Notes: a model not told the origin generated them from the sequence alone. A DNA stretch of 64,000 bases from Hygrocybe punicea (GCA_963556145.1 OY744473.1:4030001-4094000); one strand, 5' to 3'. Counted from the first letter of the stretch, positions 1 to 12,064 are shown. Numbers and translations are program-made.

Positions 1-1015
1 CGGCCCACTGACGGAGAAACACATTTTGTTGGAAATGGACTACATCCGCACGCTCATGGCCATCTTCAAATTGGCCGCTTGGCTTCAATGTCCAACGGCA
101 ACCCATTTTCTTCATCCAGCGTTGTGCTGTTGACAAATGGATTGTCTTTTTTAGTTTGAGCCGAGCCTTCACATCAGGTTGGTCAAGATAGTCGCAAACA
201 TCTTGAGCGCGGACATATTCCCCAATTGACTGCAGGTGGAGTTGGATCTCCTGGGCCAAATCCTCATCATCGAGTCGTGACCGTGACCAAGCGCCATAAG
301 GGTTCAGCGGTATGTCGTCTCGATCTTTTATGTATGCTTGAGTCCATTCACGGAGCTTTCGTGCAGCATAAACACTTTGTCCAGCTGTATGTGCAACATG
401 GAGGGAAGCTGCCATCCAACACGCGTCATTTTTCCCTACCACTAATTTATTTGACACTGAATGATCCGTATAAACCCAAAGCAGCGATTGCATCTGCTGC
501 AATCGTGTCCGCAACAGCAAGTCAAACCCAGGATCTTTGTGGCCAGCTTGAGACTTTCCAAGTCTCCGAGGATGTAGGAGGGCTTTGATGTCAGCCAGGG
601 CTGCTCTTGCTGCATCCATGTCTGGGGGAAGGTGTAGCTTGATGTTGTGTGCTGGATCTGAGGACAGGTTCTGAGTTCTTGGCCCTGTGTCGTTCAAGGT
701 GCGTCTGTGGCTGCTGTCTTCCCAACTGCCTCCAATTATCGACTCGGCATCACTCTCGGCGTCACTCTCGGCATCCAGGCACTCCTAGTCCTCATCAGCA
801 ACGACCTGATCTGCATCGCCCTGCTGATTCTTGTTGGATTGACATTGGCCCTCACGAAATGCCACTATTGGCACATCATTTTCATGCTGCTTCAAGGCCT
901 TGTTGTTCGGTGCTTCATCAATTGGTGCAGGGTCTGGACTGTTTCTCGCACTTGGACAGATCTGATACGTCAAGTCAAGCAGGTCAATTTTTTCACTCAG
1001 AGAACATGCAGACAC
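1..1015 (-). pseudogene. DDE-type transposase fragment, cut by window edge
   Basis: Reading the minus strand from about 700 down to 1 gives one continuous frame. It includes the run GAWSRSRLDDEDLAQEI and, near the window edge, an RWMKKMG segment followed by DGHERADVV and a QNVFLRQW-like stretch. I recognise this as the N-terminal and HTH-like part of a repeated basidiomycete DDE transposase family whose members carry a DGHER..DVV..R..FLP signature. The catalytic part would lie beyond position 1. A further segment at 785-1015 (start MSACSLSEKIDLLD) reads in another frame, so at least one frameshift separates it. The superfamily placement (Tc1/mariner or pogo side) is inference; the transposase nature is fairly safe. 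It lies inside the element whose right terminus is at 1380-1561. Confidence 0.6.
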
Positions 1016-1561
1016 TCACATTCTCTTTATCCTCTGTAACAGCATTCCGTTTACACTTTTTCGTAGCCCAATGACAAAGATTCTCGACCCGAGACATGGG
1101 ATTCCGTTTGCGTTTGGACATGTGATAGACAAATTCAAAACACGAATTTGTCATTCACTCGCTCAATTCAAGTTTATGCAAAAATTTAAAACGATCATTA
1201 TTTTTTGAATAAGAAATAAAAAATATCCATAGTTTTCATTTAGCCTTTAATGAATTGTACCATTTGTATAACGATTTTCTCGATATTGTCACGCATTTTC
1301 ACGTGACGTTTGTCGTATATGAATGAGGCCAATCTTAAGTAAAAGAAATACGAAAAACAAATGAAATAAATACCTTAAAAATATCCGCGTTCGCGGTTTG
1401 GACGCGGTTTGGAGCCGTTCAGGAAATCCGGCAGGCCTCGAAACCCGGAACTGAACCCACGGTCCGGTTCAGCACTTGGCTGAACTTAGACTGAACCTAG
1501 GGTTCGGTTCGGGGTTTGAACCGGGTTCGGCCAGGTTCGGAACCGAACTACGGCAACACTA
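1016..1561. mobile_element. AT-rich spacer and right terminus of a hAT-like element (GGTTC words)
   Basis: The part from 1080 to 1400 is AT-rich with no coding frame. From about 1385 to 1561 the DNA is packed with GGTTC/GAACC words and ends in GGCAACACTA at 1552-1561. That is the reverse complement of the TAGTGTTGCC terminus found on other elements here. The 8 bases after it (CCCATGAC, 1562-1569) would be the target duplication; its partner must lie left of the window. The end resembles the complete element at 33994-35409, which uses the same word. Confidence 0.6.
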
Positions 1562-1588
1562 CCCATGACGGTCGGACCCTGAACAAAA

Positions 1589-3121
1589 TCAGACACAACA
1601 CATAGGGTTTTGTGACGCACACACATTAAGTTGGGCCTTTAGTTTCTTGAGGTGCTTACTGAATGTCCGTTTGATGTCTGTGCGCGTTACTTTGCGACCA
1701 GGGATCTTGACTCCCTTTGTTGCCCGAGATGCAATATCAACCATCTCCTGGAACTTCAGATGTTCAAGGGCTTGGATAGGCTGATCCGTCACAACCAGCC
1801 ATTCAACCACAGCTTGACGAAAACATTTATCCGAGTAAGGGAGGACACGCTCGGACAGTTTCTTCTCCTTAAGGTCACGGTCCAGGGTGCACGCAATCTG
1901 CTCAGCGGCTGCTTTGCGTTTTTTGATGTCACCAGGTAACTTTGATTCGAATTGGGCGGTCTTGGCCCAATTTCTGTATTTTCCCTGAATTGACATGAGA
2001 AACTTCACAAGCTTGTCAGGTGCTTCTCACTCACCGAATGAACCGCTTCCAAATGGCGCCATAAAGTTGTTACCTCATTGACCAACGTTTTTTGGTTACT
2101 ATTATACCAATTTCTTGTACCAAATAGTATCAACGAACATGATTACTCACGGACATAACTTGCACACCCTGTATTTCTTCTGCTTGCCGTTCATTTCCTT
2201 TGACACAGCTGGCTGAAAAAACCGATCAACATCGCGTCGCCTGTCTTCACGTGAAGGTGCATCCGCATCCTCGTTGCTGATGTCCTGTACATCCACGTCC
2301 ATCAAAAGACCATCGTGATCGGTGGCAGTTGGATTTCCTAACATGGTTCATTTCCTTTTGGCTGTAGTGACAATGAGAATGAGTAAAATCAATTTCAATT
2401 GGGTGATACATACGGCGCTTTGGTTGGACACCATCCGAAACCTCTTCATCGCTCTCAACAACAGTGATTGGGCGCTTTGGTTGTGGGACAAGCACCTCGG
2501 ACGACTGAGGCGCTGGACTTGATGTACGCCGGCTGGGTGGAGACGGAGGCGTGGGTGGAGCCTCTGTTTGCGGGGGATCCACTTGATCACGGCGTGTGTG
2601 GAAATCCTCCACAGCCCAGCGCTGAAACGAGAGCTCGGCCTGTTCAATGTTATCGGCATCCCAGAGTTTTGACGCAGGATTGATATGGCGTGTGGTTTTG
2701 GGCTCGTCGAGGTTAGTTTCACTGATAAGCGGTCATTAGTTGGCAAAGTAAATGAGGGTGACTTGAGAGTGTACATGAGATGGCTGAGTTCGGCGGCCAA
2801 GCGTTTCAGTTTTATTTCAACAAGTTCAAGCGGGAAGTCTTGAGGCCAGTCGATTTTCTTAAGATATGAGCAGACCACACCCATCCCACTTTTTCCTTGG
2901 CGGATATAGTGCAGTCGGCCTTCTGAGTTGCGACAATCCTTGGCAAAAAGGGCATCAAAGCGTTTATTGAATGTTTCAAATGCGGTTTCACCTTCCAGTC
3001 TCGACATGACAGACCAGATCTTGTCTTTTGTATTTCCCTTCGGAACGGAGGGAGGTAAGGAGTTCGAGAGCGTCGTTATTTTCTTGACAAGGAGCTTGAT
3101 GTCCTCGATAGCGGGTGGCAT
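1589..3121 (-). pseudogene. hAT transposase, N-terminal half only (BED zinc finger)
   Basis: Minus strand. The start at 3121 (MPPAIEDIKLLVKKI) opens a conserved N-terminal domain with CRNSEGRLHYIRQGKSGMG and DFPLELVEIKLKRLAAELSHLM. A Pro/Ser-rich linker follows around 2600-2400, then RRDVDRFFQPAV and CKLCP. After a probable intron comes LWRHLEAVHS (near 2060), which supplies the zinc-binding residues of a BED-type finger. The last piece (about 2008-1620) has KLPGDIKKRKAAAEQIACTLDRD, VVTDQPIQALEHLKFQEM and RATKGVKIPGRKVTRTDIKRTF, typical of basidiomycete hAT transposases. The RNase-H-like catalytic core and hAT dimerisation domain are missing: similarity stops near 1620. The pieces lie in different frames, so introns plus decay are both likely. 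Non-functional. Confidence 0.75.
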
Positions 3122-3279
3122 CTTGCAAGGTGAGGTTAGTAGCAGACGAACAAGATGGGGTAAAAGTGACACCGCGGGTAAAGATAATGGCAGGGACAGG
3201 GTTTCGTCGTGCTTCAGCCATTGGGTGACAGGGAAGTTGCGACAGCGGAATGGATAAATATATTATATTAATTAATTAT

Positions 3280-3445
3280 TATGAGTACCAGGCCGCGGCC
3301 TGACGGCCTGGCTTGCGGCTCGCAAACACCCAGGCCGAGCCGTAAGCCACCAAAAGCCGTCACTACGGCCCGGCTGGGCTTGGCTTATGAGGGCCTGGCC
3401 TGGCCGGCTCACGGCTTTGAGGCCGGGCCGGAACAGCAGTATGGT
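3280..3445. repeat. GGCC-word terminus of a hAT-like element upstream of the deacetylase gene
   Basis: About 165 bp made mostly of degenerate GGCCTGG/GGCCCGG/GCCGG words. It has the same composition as the ends of the 9143-12828 element. It lies on the upstream side of the decayed hAT transposase, so it is probably that element's 5' end. I could not find a clean TIR or target duplication because the other end is lost. It ends about 115 bp before the start codon of the histone deacetylase, so it lies in that gene's promoter space. Confidence 0.5.
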
Positions 3446-3560
3446 TAACTGAGACGTGACGCCGTGACTTTTTGTTACAATTTACAGTAACTTGAATTTC
3501 GGTCCAGTTTTCGTCTACCTCAAATTCTTTATTTTCCGCAACTGTGGCTTGGCTTCATCA

Positions 3561-6462
3561 ATGGATAATATCTCGGAAACCCAGGTCTCTATGGCTGCCG
3601 ATCGCGAGGACATTCCACACCGGCCATGGCGACAGTTTTCCCCAGACTTTCTTCGTGCTTCGTCAATGCCACTTCACCTCTCCGAACTCACAGTTGGTTA
3701 TGTGTACTCTGCGGAGATGATGCAGCATTATTCTCCGCATGGTCACCCTGAACAGCCTGAACGCATTTCACGTATCATGCATGCAATCAAGGCTGCTCAC
3801 TATCACGTCAAAATGAAACGTCTACCCATCCGACCAGTTAAACGAGACGAGGCGTTACTTGTCCACAGTGAAGACCATTGGGAGAAAGTACAAGCGATCC
3901 AGTGTAAGTTTCTTTTGGCTTCGAATAACGATAACAGCATCATAACGTATTTGCTTATCCCAATACTGAGAAATGCTCACTTTTGACGTCGCACAGCTAT
4001 GACTCCGTTGGACATACTTGACTCGGAGGCGTACTACGAGCATCTTTCTCTATATGTAATGCAGGGTACGACTCGGGCCGCCCGCCTGAGTTGTGGAGGG
4101 GTGATTGAGGCTTGTCTCGCTGTTGCACGTAACGAACTGAAGAAGGCTTTTGCCATTGTGCGGCCTCCGGGCCACCATGCTGAACCAGATGAACACATGG
4201 GCTTCTGCTTTTTCAATAATGTCGCCGTAGCTGCGAGAGTGGTACAACAGTTAACACCGCTCAAGCGAGTCATGATTTTAGATTGGTATGTTCATCGTGG
4301 CCATTACACCAGTTATTATTATTCATGGGTACCGTAGGGATGTGCATCACGGTGAGTCGCATCAGATCACTTCAGATCCAGGGTTTTCGAGAGCGTTTTA
4401 GGCAATGGAACGCAGCGGGCTTTTTATGAAGATGCTTCAGTTCTATATGTATCCCTACATCGCTACGACAATGGTCAATTCTATCCATGTGGTCCCTTTG
4501 GAAGTATGCAATCTTGTGGAGAAGGCCCTGGACGTGGATTGTAAGTTGGTCGTCTGATATATTTCTTTATCTTTACCCGAAATTAGCTCTGTAAATGTTC
4601 CTTGGCCGGAGAAGGGTATGGGAGACGCGGACTACATATACGCCTTTCAAAAAGTTATCATGCCAATCGCCATGGAATTCGCTCCAGAACTAGTGATAAG
4701 TACTGATTAGTTGTACCCTCTCGTATTCCTGACCTAAATTCAATCATTGTAGTTTCGGCGGGTTTCGATGCCGCCGCTGGAGATGATCTAGGAGAATGTT
4801 TTGTTACACCTACAGGATACGCCCATATGACACACATGTTGTCGGGTCTAGCAGGTGGCCGGCTGGTCGTGGCTCTTGAGGTTTATTCATCTGTTTACTT
4901 ACCATTACCGTAACATTTTTTAAGAGTCATTCTCTAGGGTGGTTATAACCTGGATTCCATCTCGAACTCGGCATTGGCGGTTACTAAGGTTATTCTTGGG
5001 GAGCCACCTGACGAACTGCCACCAATGATTGCGGGAGAGTCAGCCACCGAAACGGTATGGCTGGTGGCGCTGGAGCAGAGCAAATATTGGAAGAGTGTCA
5101 ATCCGAAAGCTTGCGAACCGCGCGAAGGTTTTTGGGTCGATAATAAACTTGACAAATTTGCTGATCTACTACAGAATTGGAGCCAATAACTTTTTCGATC
5201 CCTGGTAAATTGATTCTCTTTTCCGGGCTGGAAGCTCTGGATAAATCCTTTCATTCGCAGAGATTCTTAAAGCACATCGACAACATTTCCTCTATAGCGT
5301 ACACAATATGATGCAAGTGCCGCTGATGACCGAAGAACATGAACAACGGTTCGGGACCCAAATTATGTGCACGTAAGGTTCCTATCAAGCTTAAATTTAT
5401 CTCTCGTTAAAGGCAAACTAGACCAGATATCATGGAAAACAAGACAATGGTTGTCCTTGCACATGAATTGTGAGGGTTTAACAGTTCTGTTATTGGTTTG
5501 ACTTGACTAGTTGCTTGTAGCGGTAATCTTCGTTTGGAATTGGAGTCTTCTTCCACCTGTGATGTGCAGATGGAGCATTCATACCTAGTTTGTGATTTTC
5601 ACTAAAGGGGCTGTGGTCACTCACCCAGACTGGTCCTTAGGTTGACTTCTCCAAGCAACTAATAGCTTGGGTGAATGATGCAGGATATTCACTTCTTGAT
5701 GTCAACCTCTTCCCGAGGCCATTCTCCCTGACCACCATGGTGCTTCATATCTAGTATTTGTCATGGCAGACTCACTAACACAGCTACAGCAAACTAAGTC
5801 ATCCCATGAATTTGGCAAAGACATTCTTACATACTTGTGGGACAACTATATCCAGTGGGCCTTTCATTTTCTCAAGGCTTGTGTTCCTGAAACCCTTGTC
5901 AGTCTTTCAGATGCACGTCGAGTCATTCTCATTGGTCATGGAGCAGGTTGCCAACCCTTGGTGGACTTGCTAGCCAATCGGAGTGAGTGTTAGTTATTGT
6001 GGATATTCAGTTGCTTATCAGGCCTAATGATTAAGCCACGAGTGTGGTGAAGGTTGTCAAGGTTGTCATTCAGGTGATGGGGCACTCCACGATTCCAGTA
6101 ATGCCAAGACACCCTGAGGAGCTACGGATGTGGTATCTCAAGGTATGTTTGTAAATATTGGCAGGCTTCCATCTTAACCGTGCCATTGAAGCATTCATAT
6201 GTGATTGTGCCTTCAAACCACCGGATACTGAGTCTAGAGTTCAAGAATGATGCCAAAAGGCATGGTAAACTGTCAACAATTGGTGATTTATTGTTAGTTG
6301 TTATTATCTGGTGAATTAACATTTGCTGTAGATGAGCCACAAGCTCTCAAGCTTGTGATGCGGGCATTGCCATTCATCCAAACGTATGTCAGACAGGAGC
6401 TGGATAGATCACCATTGCAAAACTCTACTGCCCATTTGAATAGGGAAAACCTCCCCTCGTAA
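3561..6462 (+). CDS. hda1: Class II histone deacetylase, Hda1/Clr3 type, with C-terminal Arb2 domain
   Basis: Zn-dependent lysine deacetylase of histone tails, acting in nuclear gene silencing. Seventeen exons: 3561-3903, 3997-4285, 4338-4351, 4402-4540, 4587-4699, 4753-4880, 4938-5127, 5175-5204, 5261-5372, 5422-5469, 5521-5587, 5641-5739, 5790-5854, 5903-5982, 6036-6142, 6192-6264, 6332-6462. They sum to 2028 nt, 675 residues, with no internal stop. The deacetylase domain (about 46-400) shows [12 protein letters not shown], the catalytic pair in [20 protein letters not shown] (H174, H175), the metal site DWDVHHGNGTQ (D212, H214), [27 protein letters not shown] and LEGGYNL. The second half (about 430-650) reads as an Arb2 domain: [57 protein letters not shown]. 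This two-domain order is typical of Hda1 orthologues. Exon 3 is only 14 nt and carries part of the active site; exon 8 is 30 nt. The start at 3561 is the first in-frame ATG after the repeat terminus; a second, at codon 11, is possible. Confidence 0.93.
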
Positions 6463-6759
6463 ATTTACCATATTTCTTGGATTATGGAGAATAGTCATTC
6501 CACCATTAAATCACTGAAATAATTTCTGACTTTCAACATTCTAAAACAATTTATCTGAAGCTCTAAATATATCCTATACATAGCATTACTTGTAATTGGC
6601 TGATGTATGTCATAGCCATAGCATAGCCATAGATGCAGCTGCCTATTCAATGTCACTTCACCTACTCATGTCATCCTGTCTGCACATCATGACTGATCCC
6701 TACATCACTAGGTTTCCATCCCCATTATCACATGTTTTCCTCATACTATGACCAATCAG

Positions 6760-6922
6760 CAGTGTTGCCTAAACTCGGCTGGTCAGAAAAAGCTGATCTC
6801 AGTCCTGATTTTTTGGTGTAGACCATAGCTACCAAATATCAGTCAGTGAGAAAGCTGGTTGTGCAACAAAAAATCAGGACCGGGATCAGCTTTTTCTGAC
6901 CAGCCGAGTTTAGGCAACACTA
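6760..6922. mobile_element. MITE, hAT-like, 163 bp, perfect 8-bp target duplication
   Basis: Starts CAGTGTTGCCTAAACTCGGC and ends with the near-perfect reverse complement, finishing GGCAACACTA. The inverted repeats run about 40 bp and include AGCTGATC-type words. The flanks are CCAATCAG at 6752-6759 and again at 6923-6930, a perfect 8-bp duplication as left by hAT transposases. No coding capacity. The 297 bp before it (6463-6759) hold only the 3' flank of the deacetylase gene; I see nothing else there. Confidence 0.9.
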
Positions 6923-7117
6923 CCAATCAGGGATTTGGTGCTCCCCTCTATTTGCCATGTCACAGCATATCACAGCACCTGTTTTCAGATTCTGCAGGTT
7001 GGAGTTTTATAACTGAAAAATCATAGTAATGAATGAATTCATTTAAGCACATAAATTGCTGCACTATGTGGAGTCAAAGAAATTGTCAGGTGATTCATTG
7101 TATAATGGAATTGAATG

Positions 7118-7253
7118 TAGTGTTGCCACAGCTTCAGGTGCCAATCTTCAATTCACATAGTGAAGCCAGTAGTTGAGTTGAGCTGCAGCAAGCTGCAGCT
7201 CAGCTGTGCCTCAAAGATGATAAAATGCATCAGCTGAAGCTGTGGCAACACTA
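7118..7253. mobile_element. MITE, hAT-like, 136 bp, AGCTG/CAGCT words
   Basis: Starts TAGTGTTGCCACAGCTTCAG and ends with its reverse complement (AGCTGAAGC, then TGTGGCAACACTA). The middle is a run of AGCTGCAGCT-like words. The flanks ATTGAATG (7110-7117) and CTCAAATG (7254-7261) agree at 5 of 8 positions, so the duplication is decayed or the insertion is old. It shares the outer 10 bases with the 6760 element but not the subterminal sequence. The DNA between the two MITEs (6923-7117) shows no feature. Confidence 0.8.
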
Positions 7254-7500
7254 CTCAAATGGGATGATGGACCAGGTTTAATTTGAAACCATTGGTGATT
7301 GGTTGAGGGGTGTGAAGAAGATAATGACTAAGATCCACTGGTGACCAAATATGATGGACCAGCATCAGGATCTGGAGGATGCATGGACTTGGAATTGGAA
7401 TGGCCAGTGTGGCAATATCCTGAGGTAGTGAGAAGGCCTGCAAATCATGTGTTTTCAGATATCTTGGGGTGTTCTTCCAAATGAGTTTTGATTTGAGCAC

Positions 7501-7912
7501 TAAGCAATTCCTTGGCCCTCAAGTGGCTGGTATTTGCTGGAATTTGCACAGAATTGTCTTGTGAGCTCACTGGAGTCATCACGAATACTGCTGAGCCACT
7601 TGAGGGCTGAGGAATTGTATGGAATTGTATGGAATTCACTGGAATTTTCATGGAATTGTCTTTTGAGCTCACTGGAGTCCACCTGAATACTGCTGAAACA
7701 ACTTGGGACAATTCCTCAGCCCTTGAGTGGCTCAGCAGTATTTGTGACAACTCCAGTGAGCTCAAAAGACAATTCCATGCAAATTCCAGCAAATTCCAAA
7801 CAATTCCATACAATTCCTTGGCCCTCCAGTGGCTCAGCAGTATTTGGGTGGACTCCAGTGAGCTCAAAAGACAATTCCATGCAAATTCCAGCCAATTCCT
7901 CGGCCCTCGGAA
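7501..7912. repeat. Fold-back repeat cluster inserted in the pogo-like C-terminus
   Basis: About 410 bp built from alternating forward and reverse copies of two words: a GAATTG/CAATTCC-rich word and a longer one around GAGCTCACTGGAGTC with CTGAGCCACT. Copies at 7560-7620 and 7665-7700 point one way; those at 7722-7775 and 7828-7885 point the other. The cluster separates two parts of the transposase C-terminus, so it was inserted later. It opens chance reading frames on both strands with Ser/Asn/Gln bias; I do not regard them as genes. Confidence 0.65.
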
Positions 7913-8192
7913 CTGTACCCTCAGTGGACATTCCAAGGGCACTGGCAATCATTAATAAGTCAATCATGAGCTTGTAAGATCCAAGAGGCTTGTCAAATGT
8001 GTTGTCTTCATTGATTCGAGTGATGTGCTTGGCTTGCTCAGTGTTTTTCTGGGCCTGTTTCTCAGCCTTGACACACTCCTTCTCTGCACTTTCAGCTTTC
8101 TCAGCTTCAAAGTGCTGGTTTAGCCCTGGATGCATCAGAAATAGAGAGTTGACCTTGATTGATTTGTGCTTGCTTGCATTTTTGATTCTCAA

Positions 8193-8403
8193 GTTGGACC
8201 CAGAGATCTGTTGCCTTGTGCTGTGCTATTGTGCAATGGGCATTGGCTGCATCTAGTTGCAGATGAGTGTTACTGAGTTCATTTGTAAGTTGGAGGACTT
8301 GAAGTAGGTGTATTTCTGATATTGTTTTGGGATGTGTTCACCTTTGATCTTGTGTCAATGATACAATCTGACATCCACATCCTGAGAGAATGGTGTTGAT
8401 GGA
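8193..8403. other. Degraded sequence within the pogo-like remnant
   Basis: The stretch between the charged C-terminal segment and the acidic segment of the transposase contains stops in all minus frames that I followed. It probably is decayed coding sequence of the same gene. No independent feature is visible. Confidence 0.4.
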
Positions 8404-9573
8404 CTAGACAGAAGATGAGTGGGTTATGGGTGTGTCAGTGCCATCATGAGAGATACTTATGATGTATGCAAGAGGTAAGCCATCAGGCATGCCAGAATTG
8501 CCAGCACTCACTGCAGCCATCAAGTGAGTATCATCATTGGGGGTGTTCTCCAAGTCCATTTCCTCATCAACACTAAAATTGCTGCCATTATCTTCATCAT
8601 CACTCCTGCTATCCTCCTCATTCCCACCAACCTCATAATCCTCATCACTCAAGTCAGAGCTCATGGCAAGTGGTGAGCTGGTAATTTCATCCAGGTATGA
8701 ATTGGGAATGTGGGCAGTAGTTGAGGAAGCCATACTCAGGGTGTACTCTTTGTCTGTGAAGATATCCAGATTGTGAGGGTGAATACCCATTTTGTGAAAT
8801 GCAGAGTGGATGATTTCTTGTCTCACCACTATTTGAACTTCTGAAATATTCATGTACAACATTGTACTGAGTCATCTTGATGCCTTCAGAAAGGCATCTG
8901 GCACAATGCTTTGACCATTCTTGTTCCACTAAGTTCCATACAGCCATGTGAGGAGGTTGAAGCTTGTGAGTCATCTTGGAGGGTGATGATCTGGTTGTAA
9001 TATGCAAGCTGCTGCATTGCTAGCATCTCATGATTCTCATGCCCACCCAATGTTAAAACAATTGGTTTGTCTTTATCAACCTTCACTGCATAGGAATAAA
9101 AACATGCTCGAACCATGGACTGCCTGCTAGCTGACACATATTTACACTGTCCAGGGGTTGGGCCTGGCCCAGCTGGCCCAAGGGCTGATCTGACCCAGTC
9201 CTATATGTGCCAGTCAGGCCAGATATTTGGTGGCCCTGGCCCAACCCGCAAGGGTCAAGGGCCAAGGTTGATTGGCCCTATCATTTTTGTGCTAACTTAG
9301 CCCAATGCTCAAGGTTTTTTGTTGGCTATTTACTTATTATAATAATTTTTCACATTAATGTCATTATTTTAGATAACTACCCACAACAATGACCGCAACC
9401 ACGACAAACACAACCATGACAACAAGAACAACATAGAAGGCCATTGTGATGGAGACCACAACCATGAACACGATGGACTCCTAACCCGCTACCCTGCATA
9501 GCAACAGCAAATCCCACATCGCAACGACCCACATAGCCACGACAATGACAACAGTAACAGAGAGGAAGGCTGG

Positions 9574-12064
9574 TGTTACAGATCGCTTCTGCAGTGGGCT
9601 CTGGCAACAATCAACTTAACTAGGAGGCGGTTTCCAGAGGAGAGATCAGCAGTTTCATTGTTGCTTATAACTAAGACAACACTGCTACAAAGGGGGGGTT
9701 CATGGTCTAAAGTCATGCAAGCTGTGGGAGTTACCCAAGACAAGAGTGTCTGCCTCAAGAACCAGACTAAATGTAAAGAAGAGAAAAGAAGAAAAAGTCC
9801 CAACCAACTACAAGAACAGTAGATATAGTGACTGGTCTTGAGGGGAGGTAAACAGAAGTCCAACCATGAGGCTGCAGTAAGTCCAACTACACCATGTGTT
9901 CATCATGAGGTGGACATGAGGCGTTCTCATGTTGATGTTCTCGTGATTTAACTGGAGGCCCGAGTGTGATTGAGGGATGGAAGAGGTCCGGACAACTCGG
10001 ATGATTTGTCATCAGATCATGTGATATGCAGAATTGCCAATTTGGGGTCTACACTTGCTGTAATGGGCAAGTGCACAGTCTGGCAAGTTCATTGCGTGGT
10101 TGGGTTTGAGAGAGGCATTGTCTAGTGTGGGGTTGGTAAAGGGAGTGTCTTTAGGTAGTACGGATATAGTGGCAAGGTCGGTATGAAAGAAAACAAAGAA
10201 ATGTGGGGGAAAACCAACTAGGACAGTGGGATAGTCATGGTGTGACATGTGAACAGCATAAGCTGTGTTGGATGATGATGTCTGTGTCAATGATGTATTG
10301 AGGGGCGATGTCTTGTCCTGTGTGTGGAACAATGAAGTCCACCTGATGTTGGTATTCATCCAAGAAAGGGTATTGTTGTAAACGAGTGTGGGAGGTATCA
10401 AGGTTACAGATGGAAAAGGATAAAGGAATGTGGGTCTAGGTTTTGAGTCATGGCACAGGTGACAAGCTGTGGGAACAAGTAGTTGGGTACTGCATTGAAG
10501 TGATGACTTGTGAACAATACACAATAGGGGTCGGTTCACTGTATTGGGAAATCATATGGTTGTGGTTGAAGTCTGAAGGTATGTGCTTCGGCGATAGTTG
10601 GATTCGAGGGAACAGTGAAATGTCTTGTGATTGAGGATTGTCCAGAGTATACATGCAGGTGAGGAATGTCATCGGATAGTCAGGGAGGATAATGGTAGGC
10701 ACGGAATACAAAAGTGGAAACCAAATATTCCGGTATGGCAATTGTCAATTACATGTTGAGATATTGTTGAGGCGGATGTCGGTTTCATCAATGAAGGAGG
10801 GTTGCCTTTTCCAGAGGCAAATCATGATGATGTAGAAACCAATCAGGAAGGTGATCGCTATGGCACCAATGATCATCACAGTTATGAACTGTTTGGTGAG
10901 GATAGCCATTGTGAGTTGGTTTGGGAAGACAGTATGTTGTACAGCGAAGACAATGAAAGTGATGTCCATTGGCAAGGTGACTATTTTAGTACAACAAGGT
11001 CACGTGGGGATGTGTCCATGGTCAGTCTGGATTGTTCTAGCAGAAAGGATAAAAAGGGAACAAGAACAAGAATAAACAACAATGTCCAAAAGAAGACCAA
11101 AGGCAAATTGGAATGAAAAAGGAAGGTGTGGCAAAGCAGAATTGTCATGGTGGGTACTGGAGTTGGAATTGGTGTAGAGGGTCAACGTCCCCCTGAGTCC
11201 ATATTGTCGATACATCACGAATCTGGACAAACCCGATGCCTCCATTCAACTCACATTCGAACCTGACGTAACCGACGTGACATGACCCGATGTGACCGAT
11301 GTAACCTGACATATGCCACCTTGTCACAGCCACTTTTGGACCAAATCCGGCAGCCTCATAAGCCCCAGAGTTCCAATTATAAAAGACAGATCTCATCAGA
11401 CTTGATTCCCGACTTCAGACTTGCCTTATATACCCATCCCCTTGTCCTTTCAGAGATATGTAGGACATTTCACATCTTTTCATGGATATTCATTTTCCCC
11501 TCCATTTTCCTGTCTTCGTCGCATCACAACACCCCTCTTTACAACCCCATTCCAACTTTTCTTTGTAGTTTTCCATCAGCTGAAATAAACATGTCCGAAA
11601 GTAGACTACTCACTCATGTACTATAAAAATGGTCCCTGATGACCATACAAAAAAGAGATACCCTTAGTCCTCATTTCCTTATAGTCAGAATCATGTTTTA
11701 ATCCCTTCAAATGCTCGTCCTTGTAGACCCTTAGCTTTTTATAGCTCACTCCATCGTCTTTATCATTGCTCCATTATTTGTTCATCGTTTCTGACCTGAC
11801 CCGACCTGCTATACCCAACATCGTTGGCATCATCGGGTTCATTATTATTTATCCGTTTTCAGTCTGTTCATTGCCAGATTCATTGTTATTTGTCCAGTTT
11901 CACATGGCAGCTTTACTTTTACTTCCATTTCCACTTCATTTATTATCCCTGACACTGATTATCCACCGTCACTTTCATGCTGACACCCTAGGTTAGGATC
12001 ATATCTTCCGAAGCCACCCCGAAGCCACATCTACATCGGAGTTGCAGAGTTGAAAAACGTAACA
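9574..12064. mobile_element. Solo LTR, family A (5-bp target duplication), with nested solo LTR
   Basis: Begins TGTTACAG and ends CGTAACA (TGTAACA in the second copy), giving inverted 7-base ends. It is flanked by GCTGG at 9569-9573 and again at 12065-12069. A second copy at 37058-38689 aligns along its whole length apart from the inserted LTR at 11173-12035. Without that insert the LTR is about 1.63 kb. No internal retroviral genes are attached, so it is a solo LTR. Reading frames inside (for example 10012-10539 minus) are not convincing proteins. Confidence 0.85.
11173..12035 (+). mobile_element. Solo LTR, family B (4-bp target duplication), nested in a family A LTR
   Basis: Begins TGTAGAGGGT and ends CATCTACA; it aligns over its full length with the LTRs at 20487-21368 and 27237-28108. 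The flanks TTGG (11169-11172) and TCGG (12036-12039) differ by one CpG-type transition. The paralogous empty site is present at 38660-38670, where GGAATTGG runs straight into AGTTGCAG. Compared with the young copies, many CpG sites have become TpG or CpA. A TATA-like stretch (ACTATAAAAA near 11619) suggests plus-strand orientation. Confidence 0.9.

Noticed and set aside
3561..6462. Stops inside the histone deacetylase suggesting decay next to transposons
   Set aside because: All stops fall in short introns. Catalytic residues and the C-terminal domain are intact once 17 exons are joined.
10012..10741. Minus-strand frames in the family A solo LTR, partly kept in the second copy
   Set aside because: The second copy breaks them with shifts and there is no domain signal. 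Sequence similarity alone explains the shared stretches.
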